This document shows, one piece after another, positions 9,324 to 20,300 of a stretch of DNA of 64,000 bases (position 1 is its first letter; each line of letters opens with the position of its first letter). The position numbers and the translations under genes are program-made. Source of the stretch: Psychrobacillus glaciei (GTDB lineage: Bacteria; Bacillota; Bacilli; Bacillales_A; Planococcaceae); assembly GCF_008973485.1 (NCBI RefSeq), contig NZ_CP031223.1, forward strand, positions 248,001 through 312,000, in the 5' to 3' direction. The notes under the pieces were generated by a model that was not told where the DNA came from, searched no databases, and was given only the letters and a program-made list of their open reading frames with translations.

Positions 9324-11372
9324 ATGTTTAGGGAGCAGACAAGATATTCAAGGCTTGCGAATATAACAAAAATAATAAATACGAAGTTGGAACTACGTGA
9401 AGTATTACAACATGTAACAATAGCGATATCGGAAGAAATTGTTCAATGCAATTCTGTCGGTATTTATTTACCTCAAAAAGATGGAACATTCAGAGGTTTT
9501 GCAGGAAAACCAGAGAGCATGAATGGCATAACGCTCGATACGCAGGTAATTGATCCTGAATTAGACTTATTGGCCAAAGAAGTGATTGAAACTAAAAAAA
9601 CTATTTACATCCCAGATACTTCAAAAGATAATAGGCCAGATCCGAGATCGGTCGATGCCTTTCAAATTAAATCTTTATTAGCTCTTCCTATCTCATTTGA
9701 ACAAGAGTTATTTGGTTTAGTGTTCTTATTTGATTATGGAACTCCTATGAACTTAACAGATTCAGAAATTCAAAGTGTTGAAGCTTATGTGAATATGGCT
9801 GCAGTTGCCATTCAAAACGCGAATAATTTAACGCAAAAGGAAAAAATTCTTGCAGAAAAGCAGTTATTACTTAACATCACGCGAGACTTATCGATGTGTT
9901 CTTCCATACAAGAATGTCTCGATAAATGTTTTTTCTACTTAGGAAAAATGTTAGATAGCCAACATATTGCTGCCCATCTTCTTGATCCATTTGAAAAAAC
10001 AACCATTAGATTAACAAGGACTAGTAAGGAATGCGATTGGACAGAATTGGATTGGATGGAAATTCGCCGAAACATAAGAAAGGATAAAAGCTACGAAGCT
10101 ATGATCCAAGAGGTTATAAAAACAAAAAAAGTAACGCACATTACAAGTGTTGATACAAAGCACTTGCTTATGATTCCATTGGTTTCAATGGGAGAAGTAT
10201 TAGCGGTAATAGTCGTCGTCTATTTAGAGGGGAAAGCTAACAATTACGATGAGTCTCAAATTCAACTGGCACAATCTATCGTTAATGCTACAGCCCCAAC
10301 GTTTTCCAACTTGTTATATATGGACCAACTCGAAAGCATGGTAGTAGAGCGGACAAGGGAGCTAGCTACTGCTAATGAAAAAGTGACAAGTGTTATTGAA
10401 GGTATAACAGATGGGTTCTTTGCTTTAAATAAAGAATGGGAATTTACTTATATAAATAAACATCAATATTTACCGCTTGGAAAAACGGCAAAAGACGTAT
10501 TAGGTAAGAATGTATGGGGAATATTCCCGAAAGATGTAGGTAGGGTCATTTATAAAGAGCTCCATCGTGCAATGTCAGAGCGTATTCAAGTACAATTCGA
10601 AATGCTTTCACCCTATGACGGTTATTGGCACGAAGTAGTAGCCTACCCTTATGACGACGGTATCTGTTGTCTGCTTAAAAATATAACGGAAAAAAAGAAA
10701 TATGAAAAGGAATTGAGAAGGTTGTCCAACTTGGATTTAATTGGGCAAATGGCGGCAGGAATCAGCCATGAGATTAGAAATCCAATGACTACGGTACGAG
10801 GATTCTTGCAATTACTAAGAAAAGAGGTCAAGTTTGAAAAACATATAGATTATTTCAATCTAATGATTGAAGAACTGGACCGTGCCAATTCGATTATTAC
10901 GGAATTTCTCTCAGTGGGTAATATAAGGACATCCGAATTACAGATGTTAGATTTAAATTCCATTATCCATGATATTACACCTTTAATAGAGATTGATGCG
11001 TTCAATCAAAATAAAAGTGTTCGATTCGATACGCAAGACATTCCAGAATTGCTTTTAAATCGTAATGAGATACGACAATTAATCTTAAACCTATACCGTA
11101 ATGGCTTAGAAGCGATGATTGCAGGGAAATTACTAACTATTAGCACCTACAAGGAAGGTGGGAATTGTGTCGTTCTTGCAGTGCGGGATCAAGGAGAAGG
11201 AATCAATCTCGATATATTAGAGAAACTCGGTACGCCATTCTACACAACTAAAGATAATGGTACAGGCTTGGGGCTAGGTATATGCTATGCCATTGCTGCC
11301 CGTCATAATGCGGAAATCGATATTCAAACTGGGATAGAAGGTACCACTTTTTTGGTTAAGTTTAAAATTTAA
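9324..11372 (+). CDS. GAF-GAF-PAS sensor histidine kinase
   Basis: This is a soluble hybrid-free sensor kinase of 682 residues with no membrane segment. Two GAF-like domains (about residues 15-165 and 185-335) are followed by a PAS domain (about 350-450) and a C-terminal kinase core. The phospho-acceptor His is at about residue 482 in GISHEIRNPMT, the N box is NRNEIRQLILNLYRNGLEA, and the ATP boxes are RDQGEGI and DNGTGLGLG. The arrangement resembles Bacillus KinA/KinE-type kinases that feed phosphorelays. No response-regulator gene is adjacent, so it is an orphan kinase, which is common for sporulation-input kinases. Its signal is likely a cytoplasmic small molecule or redox cue, by inference from the GAF and PAS domains. 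Confidence 0.9.
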   Translation: MFREQTRYSRLANITKIINTKLELREVLQHVTIAISEEIVQCNSVGIYLPQKDGTFRGFAGKPESMNGITLDTQVIDPELDLLAKEVIETKKTIYIPDTSKDNRPDPRSVDAFQIKSLLALPISFEQELFGLVFLFDYGTPMNLTDSEIQSVEAYVNMAAVAIQNANNLTQKEKILAEKQLLLNITRDLSMCSSIQECLDKCFFYLGKMLDSQHIAAHLLDPFEKTTIRLTRTSKECDWTELDWMEIRRNIRKDKSYEAMIQEVIKTKKVTHITSVDTKHLLMIPLVSMGEVLAVIVVVYLEGKANNYDESQIQLAQSIVNATAPTFSNLLYMDQLESMVVERTRELATANEKVTSVIEGITDGFFALNKEWEFTYINKHQYLPLGKTAKDVLGKNVWGIFPKDVGRVIYKELHRAMSERIQVQFEMLSPYDGYWHEVVAYPYDDGICCLLKNITEKKKYEKELRRLSNLDLIGQMAAGISHEIRNPMTTVRGFLQLLRKEVKFEKHIDYFNLMIEELDRANSIITEFLSVGNIRTSELQMLDLNSIIHDITPLIEIDAFNQNKSVRFDTQDIPELLLNRNEIRQLILNLYRNGLEAMIAGKLLTISTYKEGGNCVVLAVRDQGEGINLDILEKLGTPFYTTKDNGTGLGLGICYAIAARHNAEIDIQTGIEGTTFLVKFKI

Positions 11373-11536
11373 AAGATTTTATACCCATTTTTTTATAAAG
11401 TCAGATGCCTTCTACATTGATGAAAGCTAACGTGTAGGAATTTGACATTGCTACACTAACTCTTGAAGATAATATCGGTGGAGCAGATCTTTAGAAGTTT
11501 TAGGATTAAGTTTATAAGAATAGAAAGGATGTACAT

Positions 11537-14500
11537 ATGAAAATCAATCAATTAATTGCGAACAATATTAACAAATTAGATGCAGCACTACCAGTAGATA
11601 AATCGTTAGGAATTGCTGGTTTATCTGGATCTGGTAAAACAACATTTTGTCAAACTATTGGTGAAGAATCCAAGAAGCGTCTCGTTTCTTTATTGCCAAA
11701 AGCCGAATATCAGTATTTATTTCCTAACATTATGGAAACTAATTTTAGTGCTATAAAGATGGAAGAAATGCCTTTAGTACTTTTTCTCGGAAAATCATCC
11801 ATTTCTTCAAATCCACGCTCAACGATTGGCACCCATACAGGTGTTTTTAAAGAGATTCGCGTACGACTTGCGGAAGAATTTAATCTTTCTCCAGAGGTTT
11901 TTTCATTTAATAATGAATTAGGATGGTGTCCTGCATGTAAAGGACGCGGGACTACGAAAAATATCGAATGTAAAAAGTGTGAGGGCAAGCGTTATAATCC
12001 AGAAGTGGAGCAACATAAGATAGAAGTATTGAATCAACCACATAGTATTTCCGATATTAACAATTTAAGTATTGAAACGATTCTTTCACTTAGAGAAGAA
12101 TTACATATTAGTGAAGCCAAACAGCATATTCTTCAAAATATACTCAATATGAATATTGGTTACTTAACATTAAATCGTATTATGGGTACGTTATCAGGTG
12201 GAGAAATAACACGACTTTACTTGGCGGAATTTATGGCAACAAGTGAAAATACGGTTATTATAATTGATGAAATTTCAGTAGGTCTAGACCACCAAACACT
12301 ATTGAAGATTTTAGAAGAGATTAAACAATTGGGCTACAAGAATCAGATTTGGCTCATTGATCATTCTGACACGGTGCTTAACACATCGGAAGAACAATTA
12401 TTCTTTGGACCTGGAAGTGGAAAATACGGTGGGAAAATTGTAGAAGAATCCCCACGACCACAACCAATCACTTCGGAAAGAAATAAAGAAGTGCCAACAG
12501 AATACTATCAATTTCAAGATCTTTACTGCCGTAATATTCAAATGAAAGAAATTCAGATTCCTAAAAATAGAATTGTCACTTTTACGGGGGAATCAGGATG
12601 TGGGAAGTCTACACTTGTTAATGAGTGTATTGCCAAAGACTTTCAGAAGCGCTATGCAAAAGATAAACTCGTAATTGTTGGGCAAGATCGAAACCAATCG
12701 ATTACTAGTAGGTCTACAGTTGCGACGTTTCTTGATATTAAAAGGAAACTTACAAAATATAGTGAAGATATTGAAGATATTTTTCAGCGTTCGATTGAAG
12801 ATATTATTGAAGAACTACCAAATGAAGATATTGCTCATAAACGCTTGAGCTTATTGATCAAACTTGGACTTGGCTATTTGACGTTGGAAAGAAAAACACA
12901 GTCGTTATCAACGGGTGAATTTCAATGTGTTCATTTAGTTTCTGAGCTGTTTGCTAACTCGAGAAACCCACATACGCTCTTTATTTTTGACGAGCCTTCC
13001 AAAGGTTTATCACAAAATATTTTAAATCAATTCATTGATAGTGCAAGGGTCATTCTGCAAGATGAATCAGTCTCTATTATGATGATTGAGCATAATGCTT
13101 ATATGATAGACAACTCTGATTTTATCGTTGATTTTGGTAACAGACAGATTGCACCTGTCCAGCAACTTGATGTTGTCAGTCATGATGAGTATTATAGCAG
13201 GCAAAACGGTCCAGGTAAGGTAGCGCCATTGCAAATTTCTTCTACGCTAAATCAACCTAATGGTATTAATTACTTAACAGAAAACCATATTGCCTATTTT
13301 AAAAATGCAGAAAACGTCTATAAGGGCGGTATTTTAAAAAGCTTATCCTCCATGGCCCGTTTGATTTACGGTGAATATGAAACGGACATAATTGCACCCG
13401 TTATCGCGATAGACTTGGAACGCCATTTGTATAGTCAATATAGTTTTCTTTATGAACTTGGCGGCGTGATCAACCATATTGTAGCTGCTCATCCGACCAA
13501 TAAAGATACGAGAAGCTTTGATTTCTATCATCAAGACAATCATTGCCCGTGCTGTTCGGGCCGTCGAGTGATTGAAAAATTTGATTTTGAAGTTGTTCTT
13601 CAGGATAAAACCGTGCCATTTTGGGATGGTCAATTACATGCAGACGTAATGGAAGTTTTAAAATTTTATCAGTTTTCAAAATTAGAATTCCTCTTTGAAG
13701 AAATTAAAAATGAACTCGGTCAGGATATAAGCAAAAGTTTTAATGATATGACAGAAGCTGAAAAGCATACCTTTTTATACGGGTATTGGGAAAATTCATT
13801 TTATGATAAAGAAGGCAAGACAAGGAGGATTTGGGAAGGCTTTAATTTAATCATTGGACGCTATATATTTGTATCGAAATCAATTATTAAAGAGCATATA
13901 AAAGAATCCAAAACGATGATTACATGTCCAGTCTGCGAAGGAACTGTACTAAACCACCATAAAAAGCTGAAATTTGGCGACACGGATATTCGTGAGGTTA
14001 TTAACCAGCCACTTGATCAAGTAATAAAAACAGTTGGCAACTTACAGCAACTAGAAAAATTAAAAGACATTGTCGGCGGTGATATGACTTTAAGCGAAGA
14101 TGTTTCCCTTTTACCGAGAGAAATGCAAGTAGCTCTGAAAATGTTTGAATTGGAGCAGGCTAGCTTTTCCCACTATGAAATGGTTTTACAAAATGTACTG
14201 CCATTCTGGAGCAGTGTTAGCAACAATATCGAAACTATCGGTATGAAAAATCGGATTACCATCTGTGATTTTGACAATATCACAGAAACGAGAGAAACGA
14301 TCATTGATAAGTACTTCACGAATGGAAAATACAAGAAGCTGACGTATGTCTATGAAGCGTTAGGTTACAAAAAGATTGTCACGCTAATAAATAAGGTTAG
14401 AAAAAGCAATCCATGTCCATTCTGTAATGGAAAGAAAGCTATTACAGAGGAAAATCTCCATGATGGCGTATTTAAGCTGACGATACCTTGTGTAACGTGT

Positions 14501-14707
14501 AATGAAACTGGTGTTAATAATGAAGGCCTTAAGGAAATGGTCGAAGGAATAGACGTAGAAACATGGTTAACTGGCACAGTCAGTGACGTTGTTACTGAAA
14601 GTTTAAATAGTGAAGCTGTTGCGGATATTCCAATTTTCAATCGTATTCGGGAGTTGAATAAACGAGAAATGATGGCGGTTTACGAATTCCTTGAGCAAAA
14701 TAATTAG
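11537..14707 (+). CDS. UvrA-like ABC ATPase with a second, ATPase-free zinc-rich half
   Basis: Residues 1-550 form a tandem ABC ATPase of the UvrA type. First module: Walker A GLSGSGKTTF (28-37), a four-Cys zinc knot (C131, C134, C145, C148), LSGGE (219-223), IIIDE (241-245). Second module: GESGCGKST (351-359), a variant signature LSTGE (457-461), FIFDEP (482-487), with no zinc insert. Residues 560-1056 contain no Walker motif but carry CPCC (670), CPVC (797) and a CPFC...CVTC knot (960-988). The 740-830 block reads like the zinc-insertion region of true UvrA. Genuine UvrA is about 950 residues in a different order, so this is a rearranged paralogue. UvrA paralogues have been tied to drug self-resistance (DrrC-like) and DNA repair; its role here is unknown. 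It has its own ribosome binding site (AAAGGATG) and a terminator downstream. Confidence 0.8.
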   Translation: MKINQLIANNINKLDAALPVDKSLGIAGLSGSGKTTFCQTIGEESKKRLVSLLPKAEYQYLFPNIMETNFSAIKMEEMPLVLFLGKSSISSNPRSTIGTHTGVFKEIRVRLAEEFNLSPEVFSFNNELGWCPACKGRGTTKNIECKKCEGKRYNPEVEQHKIEVLNQPHSISDINNLSIETILSLREELHISEAKQHILQNILNMNIGYLTLNRIMGTLSGGEITRLYLAEFMATSENTVIIIDEISVGLDHQTLLKILEEIKQLGYKNQIWLIDHSDTVLNTSEEQLFFGPGSGKYGGKIVEESPRPQPITSERNKEVPTEYYQFQDLYCRNIQMKEIQIPKNRIVTFTGESGCGKSTLVNECIAKDFQKRYAKDKLVIVGQDRNQSITSRSTVATFLDIKRKLTKYSEDIEDIFQRSIEDIIEELPNEDIAHKRLSLLIKLGLGYLTLERKTQSLSTGEFQCVHLVSELFANSRNPHTLFIFDEPSKGLSQNILNQFIDSARVILQDESVSIMMIEHNAYMIDNSDFIVDFGNRQIAPVQQLDVVSHDEYYSRQNGPGKVAPLQISSTLNQPNGINYLTENHIAYFKNAENVYKGGILKSLSSMARLIYGEYETDIIAPVIAIDLERHLYSQYSFLYELGGVINHIVAAHPTNKDTRSFDFYHQDNHCPCCSGRRVIEKFDFEVVLQDKTVPFWDGQLHADVMEVLKFYQFSKLEFLFEEIKNELGQDISKSFNDMTEAEKHTFLYGYWENSFYDKEGKTRRIWEGFNLIIGRYIFVSKSIIKEHIKESKTMITCPVCEGTVLNHHKKLKFGDTDIREVINQPLDQVIKTVGNLQQLEKLKDIVGGDMTLSEDVSLLPREMQVALKMFELEQASFSHYEMVLQNVLPFWSSVSNNIETIGMKNRITICDFDNITETRETIIDKYFTNGKYKKLTYVYEALGYKKIVTLINKVRKSNPCPFCNGKKAITEENLHDGVFKLTIPCVTCNETGVNNEGLKEMVEGIDVETWLTGTVSDVVTESLNSEAVADIPIFNRIRELNKREMMAVYEFLEQNN

Positions 14708-15076
14708 TTTTGTATGATGATTTTGCACGAATTAGCCGCGAATGGTGCGAAATAATTGGAGATAGACGGATAATTAATTTAAGGTGAAATAAATGAAAGA
14801 CCGAACAAGTAGTTTAATTTGTTCGGTCTTTTTTTATCTCATTATAAAAGTGGTTGATATATCCAAACTAGACGGTGAACAAGGCCATAAATAAAGGAGA
14901 TTTTTGGAATAGCTGTCTATTAGGTTTTGAGTTTAGGGTTATAAAGTGAATTAGATTAAATTCAGTATAAATGTTAGAGGTATATTATTCTTAATAACTT
15001 ATCCAAAAGTCTAATCTATTGGAAAATACAAACATATACTATTTTAAAGTTTAACTTTGACAGGTGGTGAATTGAT
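14708..15076. other. non-coding stretch with one terminator
   Basis: Apart from the terminator at 14796-14836 and the ribosome binding site GGTGGTGA (15062-15069) of the next gene, I see only AT-rich sequence with no gene or named RNA. Confidence 0.45.
14796..14836 (+). terminator. intrinsic terminator of the UvrA-like gene
   Basis: AAAGACCGAACAA (14796-14808) pairs perfectly with 14819-14831 across a 10-base loop and is followed by a T run. Confidence 0.85.
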
Positions 15077-15325
15077 ATGCCATTTTATCCGCCAAATCCT
15101 AGAAGGAGACCATTCTCGCCAGTCTATAGACAAAGAGGAGGACCTCCAAATCAAATGAGGAGGCCGAATAATTCTTTCCGATACTCTAATCAACAACAAT
15201 CTCAAGGTTCTAGATTTGAAAGATTACCAGGCCATTTTAAGAACATTATGGGCCATGTGGGCACAGTAAAAACTGGAGTTAACATGATAAGGCAAGTTGG
15301 ATCAATTTTAGGTCTATTTAGATAG
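15077..15325 (+). CDS. small basic Pro/Arg-rich protein (YppG/YqfQ-like)
   Basis: The 82-residue product has a disordered N-terminal half full of Pro, Arg, Asn and Gln, then a short amphipathic segment ending in VGSILGLFR. This arrangement (basic low-complexity head and a hydrophobic C-terminal helix) resembles small Bacillus proteins such as YppG and YqfQ, some of which are spore- or coat-associated. That link is only a resemblance. A clear ribosome binding site GGTGGTGA precedes the ATG by seven bases, which supports it as a real gene. It stands alone and converges on a DUF421 gene. Confidence 0.6.
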   Translation: MPFYPPNPRRRPFSPVYRQRGGPPNQMRRPNNSFRYSNQQQSQGSRFERLPGHFKNIMGHVGTVKTGVNMIRQVGSILGLFR

Positions 15326-15386
15326 TTTATCTCGACTGAAGGATATCTTATGCACGTCAATTGAATATTAACGGGATTTCATCCTT

Positions 15387-15423
15387 AAAACCCTGATTGA
15401 ATTTAATGGCCAATCAGGGTTTT
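15387..15423. terminator. bidirectional terminator
   Basis: AAAACCCTGATTG (15387-15399) pairs perfectly with 15411-15423. The A4/T4 ends let it serve both converging genes; it overlaps the last codon region of the DUF421 gene. Confidence 0.8.
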
Positions 15424-15991
15424 ATTTTGTTTTAGTTGTTATTTCAGTGAAAATATTTTCTTCGGAGTTTGTCGATTGTTCGGTTTGTGTAGATAGCTTG
15501 CCTGTTTGAATTAATTGAATAAGATTTTGAATATCTTCTTTCGTTGCAGGTTGCTTTTCTTTTTTCAACGAATAGCCTAATTGTCCATTTACCTCCAGTG
15601 TTGCATATTCAACGTCACTAATGGTCGTTATACCTAACTGCCGTAGATGTGTTTCTAGTTTATCGACGGTTAGCCTAAGTTTCTTTAAACTTTTCGTATT
15701 TATTTCCCCATTTTCAATGATTATTATGGCTTTTCCAGAAATTATAGATTCCAATCGATTAAATTTTAATTCAATAAATTCAATAAAGATAAGGGATAGA
15801 ATTAATAAGGAACTGATTCCAATAGTCGACAATAACCCTTTACTTTTTACTGGATGAATCAGCAATGTACCGAGCATAATCATAATAATTGTATGAGGGA
15901 CAGTCATTTGCGAGATGGACCTTCTTCCACCAATCTTTAACAAAACCATTCCAACTACAAGAATTATGATTGTCTTCCAAACTAAATCCAT
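15422..15991 (-). CDS. DUF421 (YetF/YkjA-type) membrane protein
   Basis: This 189-residue protein has three N-terminal hydrophobic segments, then the DUF421 hallmark region: FNRLESIISGKAIIIIENGE, followed by an alpha-beta domain with THLRQLGITTISDVEYATLE. Members of this family (YetF, YrbG, YkjA, YdfR) are membrane proteins of Bacillus, several of them spore-associated, with a cytoplasmic double domain. YetF has been linked to 2Duf-type spore-membrane stability in some strains. The role of this copy is unknown. A minus-strand ribosome binding site (AAAGGTGAT) precedes the ATG. It converges with the small basic protein gene and is divergent from the VanW gene. Confidence 0.85.
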   Translation of the reverse strand: MDLVWKTIIILVVGMVLLKIGGRRSISQMTVPHTIIMIMLGTLLIHPVKSKGLLSTIGISSLLILSLIFIEFIELKFNRLESIISGKAIIIIENGEINTKSLKKLRLTVDKLETHLRQLGITTISDVEYATLEVNGQLGYSLKKEKQPATKEDIQNLIQLIQTGKLSTQTEQSTNSEENIFTEITTKTK

Positions 15992-16171
15992 AACCGATCA
16001 CCTTTTTTTAATAGTATTAGAAACTTTCTTCATGTTTATACCATTCTTGAAAGGGAATCACTGACAAAGGAAATGTGATTTTTCTTTTATATATCTTCCT
16101 CCTTCACATTATCCTTCCAACTTGAATAAGATATCTAATTGGAAATACCTTATAGCTAGGAGTAGGATAAT

Positions 16172-17161
16172 GTGAAAAGATGGATTGTAGCTTTAGTAAT
16201 ATTGTGTTTAGTAGGACTGGCAGGTTGTCTAGAGAAAACAGTAAATGAAGAGTTAGAAACAAGTAATAATGAAGGGAAACAACCCGTGGATGAAGTAAAA
16301 ACACCAGTAACCTATGAGGAAGAAGCAGAAAAGGAAACAAAGCCTTTAGTTGTCAATATCGTTGACCCAAATACTTTAGAAATAATAAAAACGCTATCAC
16401 CGACCAACTTAGGATATGAAACGGATGTCGAAACATATAAAAAGGAAATTGAAAAATTAGCTTATGAGTTGGCAAGGGGTACAGAAACGGAAGCTGGTTA
16501 TGACACGAGAATGGTTCTTGATAAAATAGATGAAAACGGTCAGATCATTAAAGGGAGCCCAAGGATAATATTAAAAGAAAGTGAATTGGTGACTAGAATT
16601 ATTGATGCATCCATTACTGGCAAGGACGTTGAAATTCCTTTGTATGTAACAGAAAGTAACTATAATATTGAAGATATTCTTCGTTTAGAGGAAGTAATAA
16701 TTGCCTCTTATACAACTTATTTTAATCCCTCGGATGTAAACAGAAATAAAAATATAGAGATTTCAGCAAAAGCTATAAATAATGTAATTGTTGGAAGTAG
16801 GGATTATTTCTCTTTTAATGAAATAACAGGTCCAAGAGACGAAAAAAATGGCTACCAGCCTGCACCGGAAATAATTAATAAGAAGCTCGTCATGGGTATT
16901 GGGGGAGGGGTTTGCCAAACATCCTCCACACTTTTTAACGTAGTGGACCAACTATGGGTAACGTATGTGGAAAGACATCATCATTCATTAGATATAGGTT
17001 ACGTGCCAAAGGGAAGAGATGCAACTGTTTCATATGGTGCTTTGGATTTTAGATTTCAAAATACGTCAGATGCCCCTTTTTTAATAAAAGCTGTTTATGG
17101 TAATGACTTTCTAACGATAGAAGTAAGAACTTCGAAGGAATATGAAGGTATTGCGGATTAA
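16172..17161 (+). CDS. VanW-family lipoprotein
   Basis: This is an exported lipoprotein: the signal MKRWIVALVILCLVGLAGC has a lipobox LAGC, so Cys19 would be acylated and the protein held on the outer face of the membrane. The C-terminal half is a VanW domain with the characteristic NNVIVGSRDYFSFNEITGP, GIGGGVCQTSSTLFN and ERHHHSLDIGYVPKGRDAT segments. VanW proteins occur with vancomycin resistance genes in enterococci but are widespread in Gram-positives without resistance, and their activity is unproven. The start is GTG at 16172, with AGGAG at 16158-16162; an out-of-frame ATG overlaps it by two bases. It appears to be monocistronic. Confidence 0.85.
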   Translation: MKRWIVALVILCLVGLAGCLEKTVNEELETSNNEGKQPVDEVKTPVTYEEEAEKETKPLVVNIVDPNTLEIIKTLSPTNLGYETDVETYKKEIEKLAYELARGTETEAGYDTRMVLDKIDENGQIIKGSPRIILKESELVTRIIDASITGKDVEIPLYVTESNYNIEDILRLEEVIIASYTTYFNPSDVNRNKNIEISAKAINNVIVGSRDYFSFNEITGPRDEKNGYQPAPEIINKKLVMGIGGGVCQTSSTLFNVVDQLWVTYVERHHHSLDIGYVPKGRDATVSYGALDFRFQNTSDAPFLIKAVYGNDFLTIEVRTSKEYEGIAD

Positions 17162-17217
17162 ATCTGTGTAGAAAGTGCACTTGTTCACATCACAAATTGA
17201 TAATAAGAAATATGAAA

Positions 17218-17243
17218 GCACATCATATATAAAATTGATGTGC
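17218..17243 (+). terminator. short hairpin after VanW gene
   Basis: GCACATCA (17218-17225) and TGATGTGC (17236-17243) pair across a 10-base AT loop, followed by ATTTCT. This is a modest terminator candidate. Confidence 0.45.
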
Positions 17244-17368
17244 ATTTCTAATATTAGTGTCCAGCTAATAAGGCATGTCTAAATGTAGTTGTCCGTCCAA
17301 ACGTGCTAAAATATAACCAACTAAACCGATATAGGAGTAACTGAAATGATCGAGAAAGGATTAAAATA

Positions 17369-20300
17369 ATGAATTTTTCGATGAGCGAAACGAAAATTAA
17401 ACAATTATGCGGCGTTACAGCTTTTAAAAAGGGCAAAGCTTATTATCAGGCGGGAAAAGTTAATCTTCGCTCCTATCAGGCAAGTAGTTCAGTAGTTGAA
17501 GCTAGTGTGAAAGCGGGAGATGATTTTGATGTCACCGTGAAAACAGTCCCCAATGGGAAAATCGTGGCTACTTGTACATGTCCGCCAATAGGCTTACATA
17601 CATACTGTCAACATATTGCAGCGGTACTGCTTGTCATCCAAGAGAAGCAACAGGTGGAAGAGCATTTGGTTGCTAGGATGATGGATCTATTTGGAAATAA
17701 AAGCATTCCCCCTACTGGCAAGCAACTGCATTTCGACAACAGACAAACGCTGCATGTGGAATTTACATGCCGTCCAGTCTTTCAAGGTGACGGGGAGTAT
17801 GCAATCGGGATCCAGATGAGTGCAGGTTCTCAAGCCTTGCAGCCCATCTCATATATAGCAAAGTTTCTTCATGCAATAGAAAAAAGAGAACCACTTGAAT
17901 ATGCTCGAGGTTTGCTATATGCGCCGGAGCTTTACAGTTTTCCAAGAGAAACGGATGAAGTCCTTCAATTTCTAATAAAAAGCCAACGAGTAAAAAGTAA
18001 AGTCATCTTACAAGAAGGACTATTACTCATTTCCGCTTCTGATTGGGAGCAGCTCCTTCCTTTATTAACAAAAGCTCCAGCAATAAGATTTATGCAGGAT
18101 GGGGAGCTTTATGAGGGGATTCATTTTAGAACAGAGTTACCTCTAAGTTTTGCATTGGATGAAGGAAATACAACCAACTACGAACTGGATGTGAAAGGAC
18201 TAGAACGAATAACTGTTTTAAAGGCTTATTGTTATGCACTTTTAGAAGGGAAATTGTTCAAACTTCCTCCAGAGGATTGCAATCGACTGGTTGAATTGAA
18301 AGAAATGTTGGATCAATCTGGAAAGAACCAACTGGTCATCTCAGAAAATCAAATAGAGCACTTTATGGAGAAAGTCGTACCTGGATTAGGGAAGCTTGGC
18401 AATGTGGTAATTGCGGAGTCCATTTCCAAAAGAGTCGGGGAAACGCCACTTCGAGTCAAGCTTTTCTTGGACCGAGTCAAGCATCGATTGCTGGCAGGTT
18501 TGGAGTTCCATTACGGACATCTCATCATCAATCCATGTGAAGAAACCAAGGAGACATTCTTGCACTACCCCGGGATTAGACGCCAGCGTAATAAGGAATT
18601 GCAAATTATTCAATTGCTCGAAGAAAATGCATTTACACAAACTGATGGTGGATTTTTCCTGTACGACGAGGAAGCGGAATATCATTTTTTGTATCATGTT
18701 GTTGCAGGAATGGAAAAATGGGTGCATATCTATGCCTCGACAGCTGTGAAAATGCGTGTCCAAAAAGCGTATACAGGCCCGAGGATAAAGGTGGAAGTGA
18801 AAGAACGTATGGAGTGGTTGGAGTTCCGTTTTGATCTAAATGGAATCCCTGAAAAAGAAATTCAAAGTCTAATGGCTTCACTTGAAGCAAAACAAAAATT
18901 TTATCGAATACCAAATGGCAATTTAGTCTCATTGGAAACACCTGAATTTTTGGCACTAGCCAATTTCATGCAAGATATGGGCCTAACTAACGATAATATA
19001 AACGAAGAAATTAGAGTTCCGTTAATTCGCGGGATGCAATTGATTGACTCCCTAGAACAAGGAGATTTAGTGGATCCAGGTGAAAAATTTGCGAAGCTAA
19101 TGAAAAATTTAAACAATCCCGAGGAGTTGAATGAAACTGTACCTTCAACTCTAACAACCGTTCTGCGTGATTACCAGAAGGTAGGTTTTAAATGGTTCAA
19201 GCTCTTAGCGAAATTTAAATTTGGAGGAATCCTGGCAGATGATATGGGGCTGGGGAAAACACTGCAAAGCATTGCATTCATCGAATCGATACTCCCGGAT
19301 GCGCGACAGCGAAAATTACCAGTATTGATCGTATGTCCAGCATCGCTTCTTTACAATTGGAAAAATGAGTTCGAAAAATTCACTCCGCATATAAACGCGC
19401 AAATCATTGACGGCAACAAAGCAAAAAGAAGTTCTTTATGGGAAGCATCTTTTGGAGTAGATATACTCATCACTTCATACCCATCACTACGGATGGACAC
19501 AGACTTCTTCCAAAAACATCTTTTTCACACATTGTTTCTGGATGAAGCACAAGCATTTAAAAATCCAATAACGAAGACAGCAAAATCGGTGAAAAAAATC
19601 CAAGCAGAATACCGATTTGCTCTAACAGGAACGCCTATAGAGAATTCGTTGGACGAACTTTGGTCCATATTCCACGTCGTATTTCCTGAATTGTTGCCGG
19701 GTAGAAGAGCCTTTAGCGAATTAAGACGAGAAGACGTAGCGAAACGTGTACGTCCATTTATCTTAAGGCGAATGAAAAAAGATGTTCTAAAAGAATTGCC
19801 GGACAAAATTGAAATGATTCAATTCTCAGAGTTGCAAATAGAGCAGAAAAAACTCTACGCAGCATATTTAGCGGAACTAAAAGAGGATACATTGAAGCAT
19901 TTAAAGAAAGGAGATTTAAAAAAGAATCGCATAAAAATTTTAGCTGGCCTAACAAGACTCCGACAATTATGTTGCCACCCGGCTCTATTTGTTGAAGGGT
20001 ACACAGGAAGCTCCGCGAAGTATGAGCAATTAATGCAAATCCTAGAAGAATGCCGATTGTCAGGAAGAAAAGTGCTCGTCTTTTCACAATTCACCCAAAT
20101 GCTCGGCATTATAAGAAGACAACTTATACGACAGGGCACATCTTACTTTTACTTAGATGGACAAACCCCACCAGCCGATCGCGTCGAATTATGCAATCGA
20201 TTCAACAACTGCGAAGGAGACTTATTTCTCATCTCATTAAAAGCAGGAGGCACCGGTTTAAATTTAACTGGAGCAGATACTGTGATCCTTTATGACCTCT

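Noticed and set aside
15621..15857. Plus-strand frame opposite the DUF421 gene
   Set aside because: Antisense shadow of a recognised family with no start signal.
18411..18749. 112-codon frame inside the SNF2 gene, same strand, other frame
   Set aside because: Overlaps an intact 1052-codon gene with clear helicase motifs; Cys/Ser-rich content is typical of a shadow frame.
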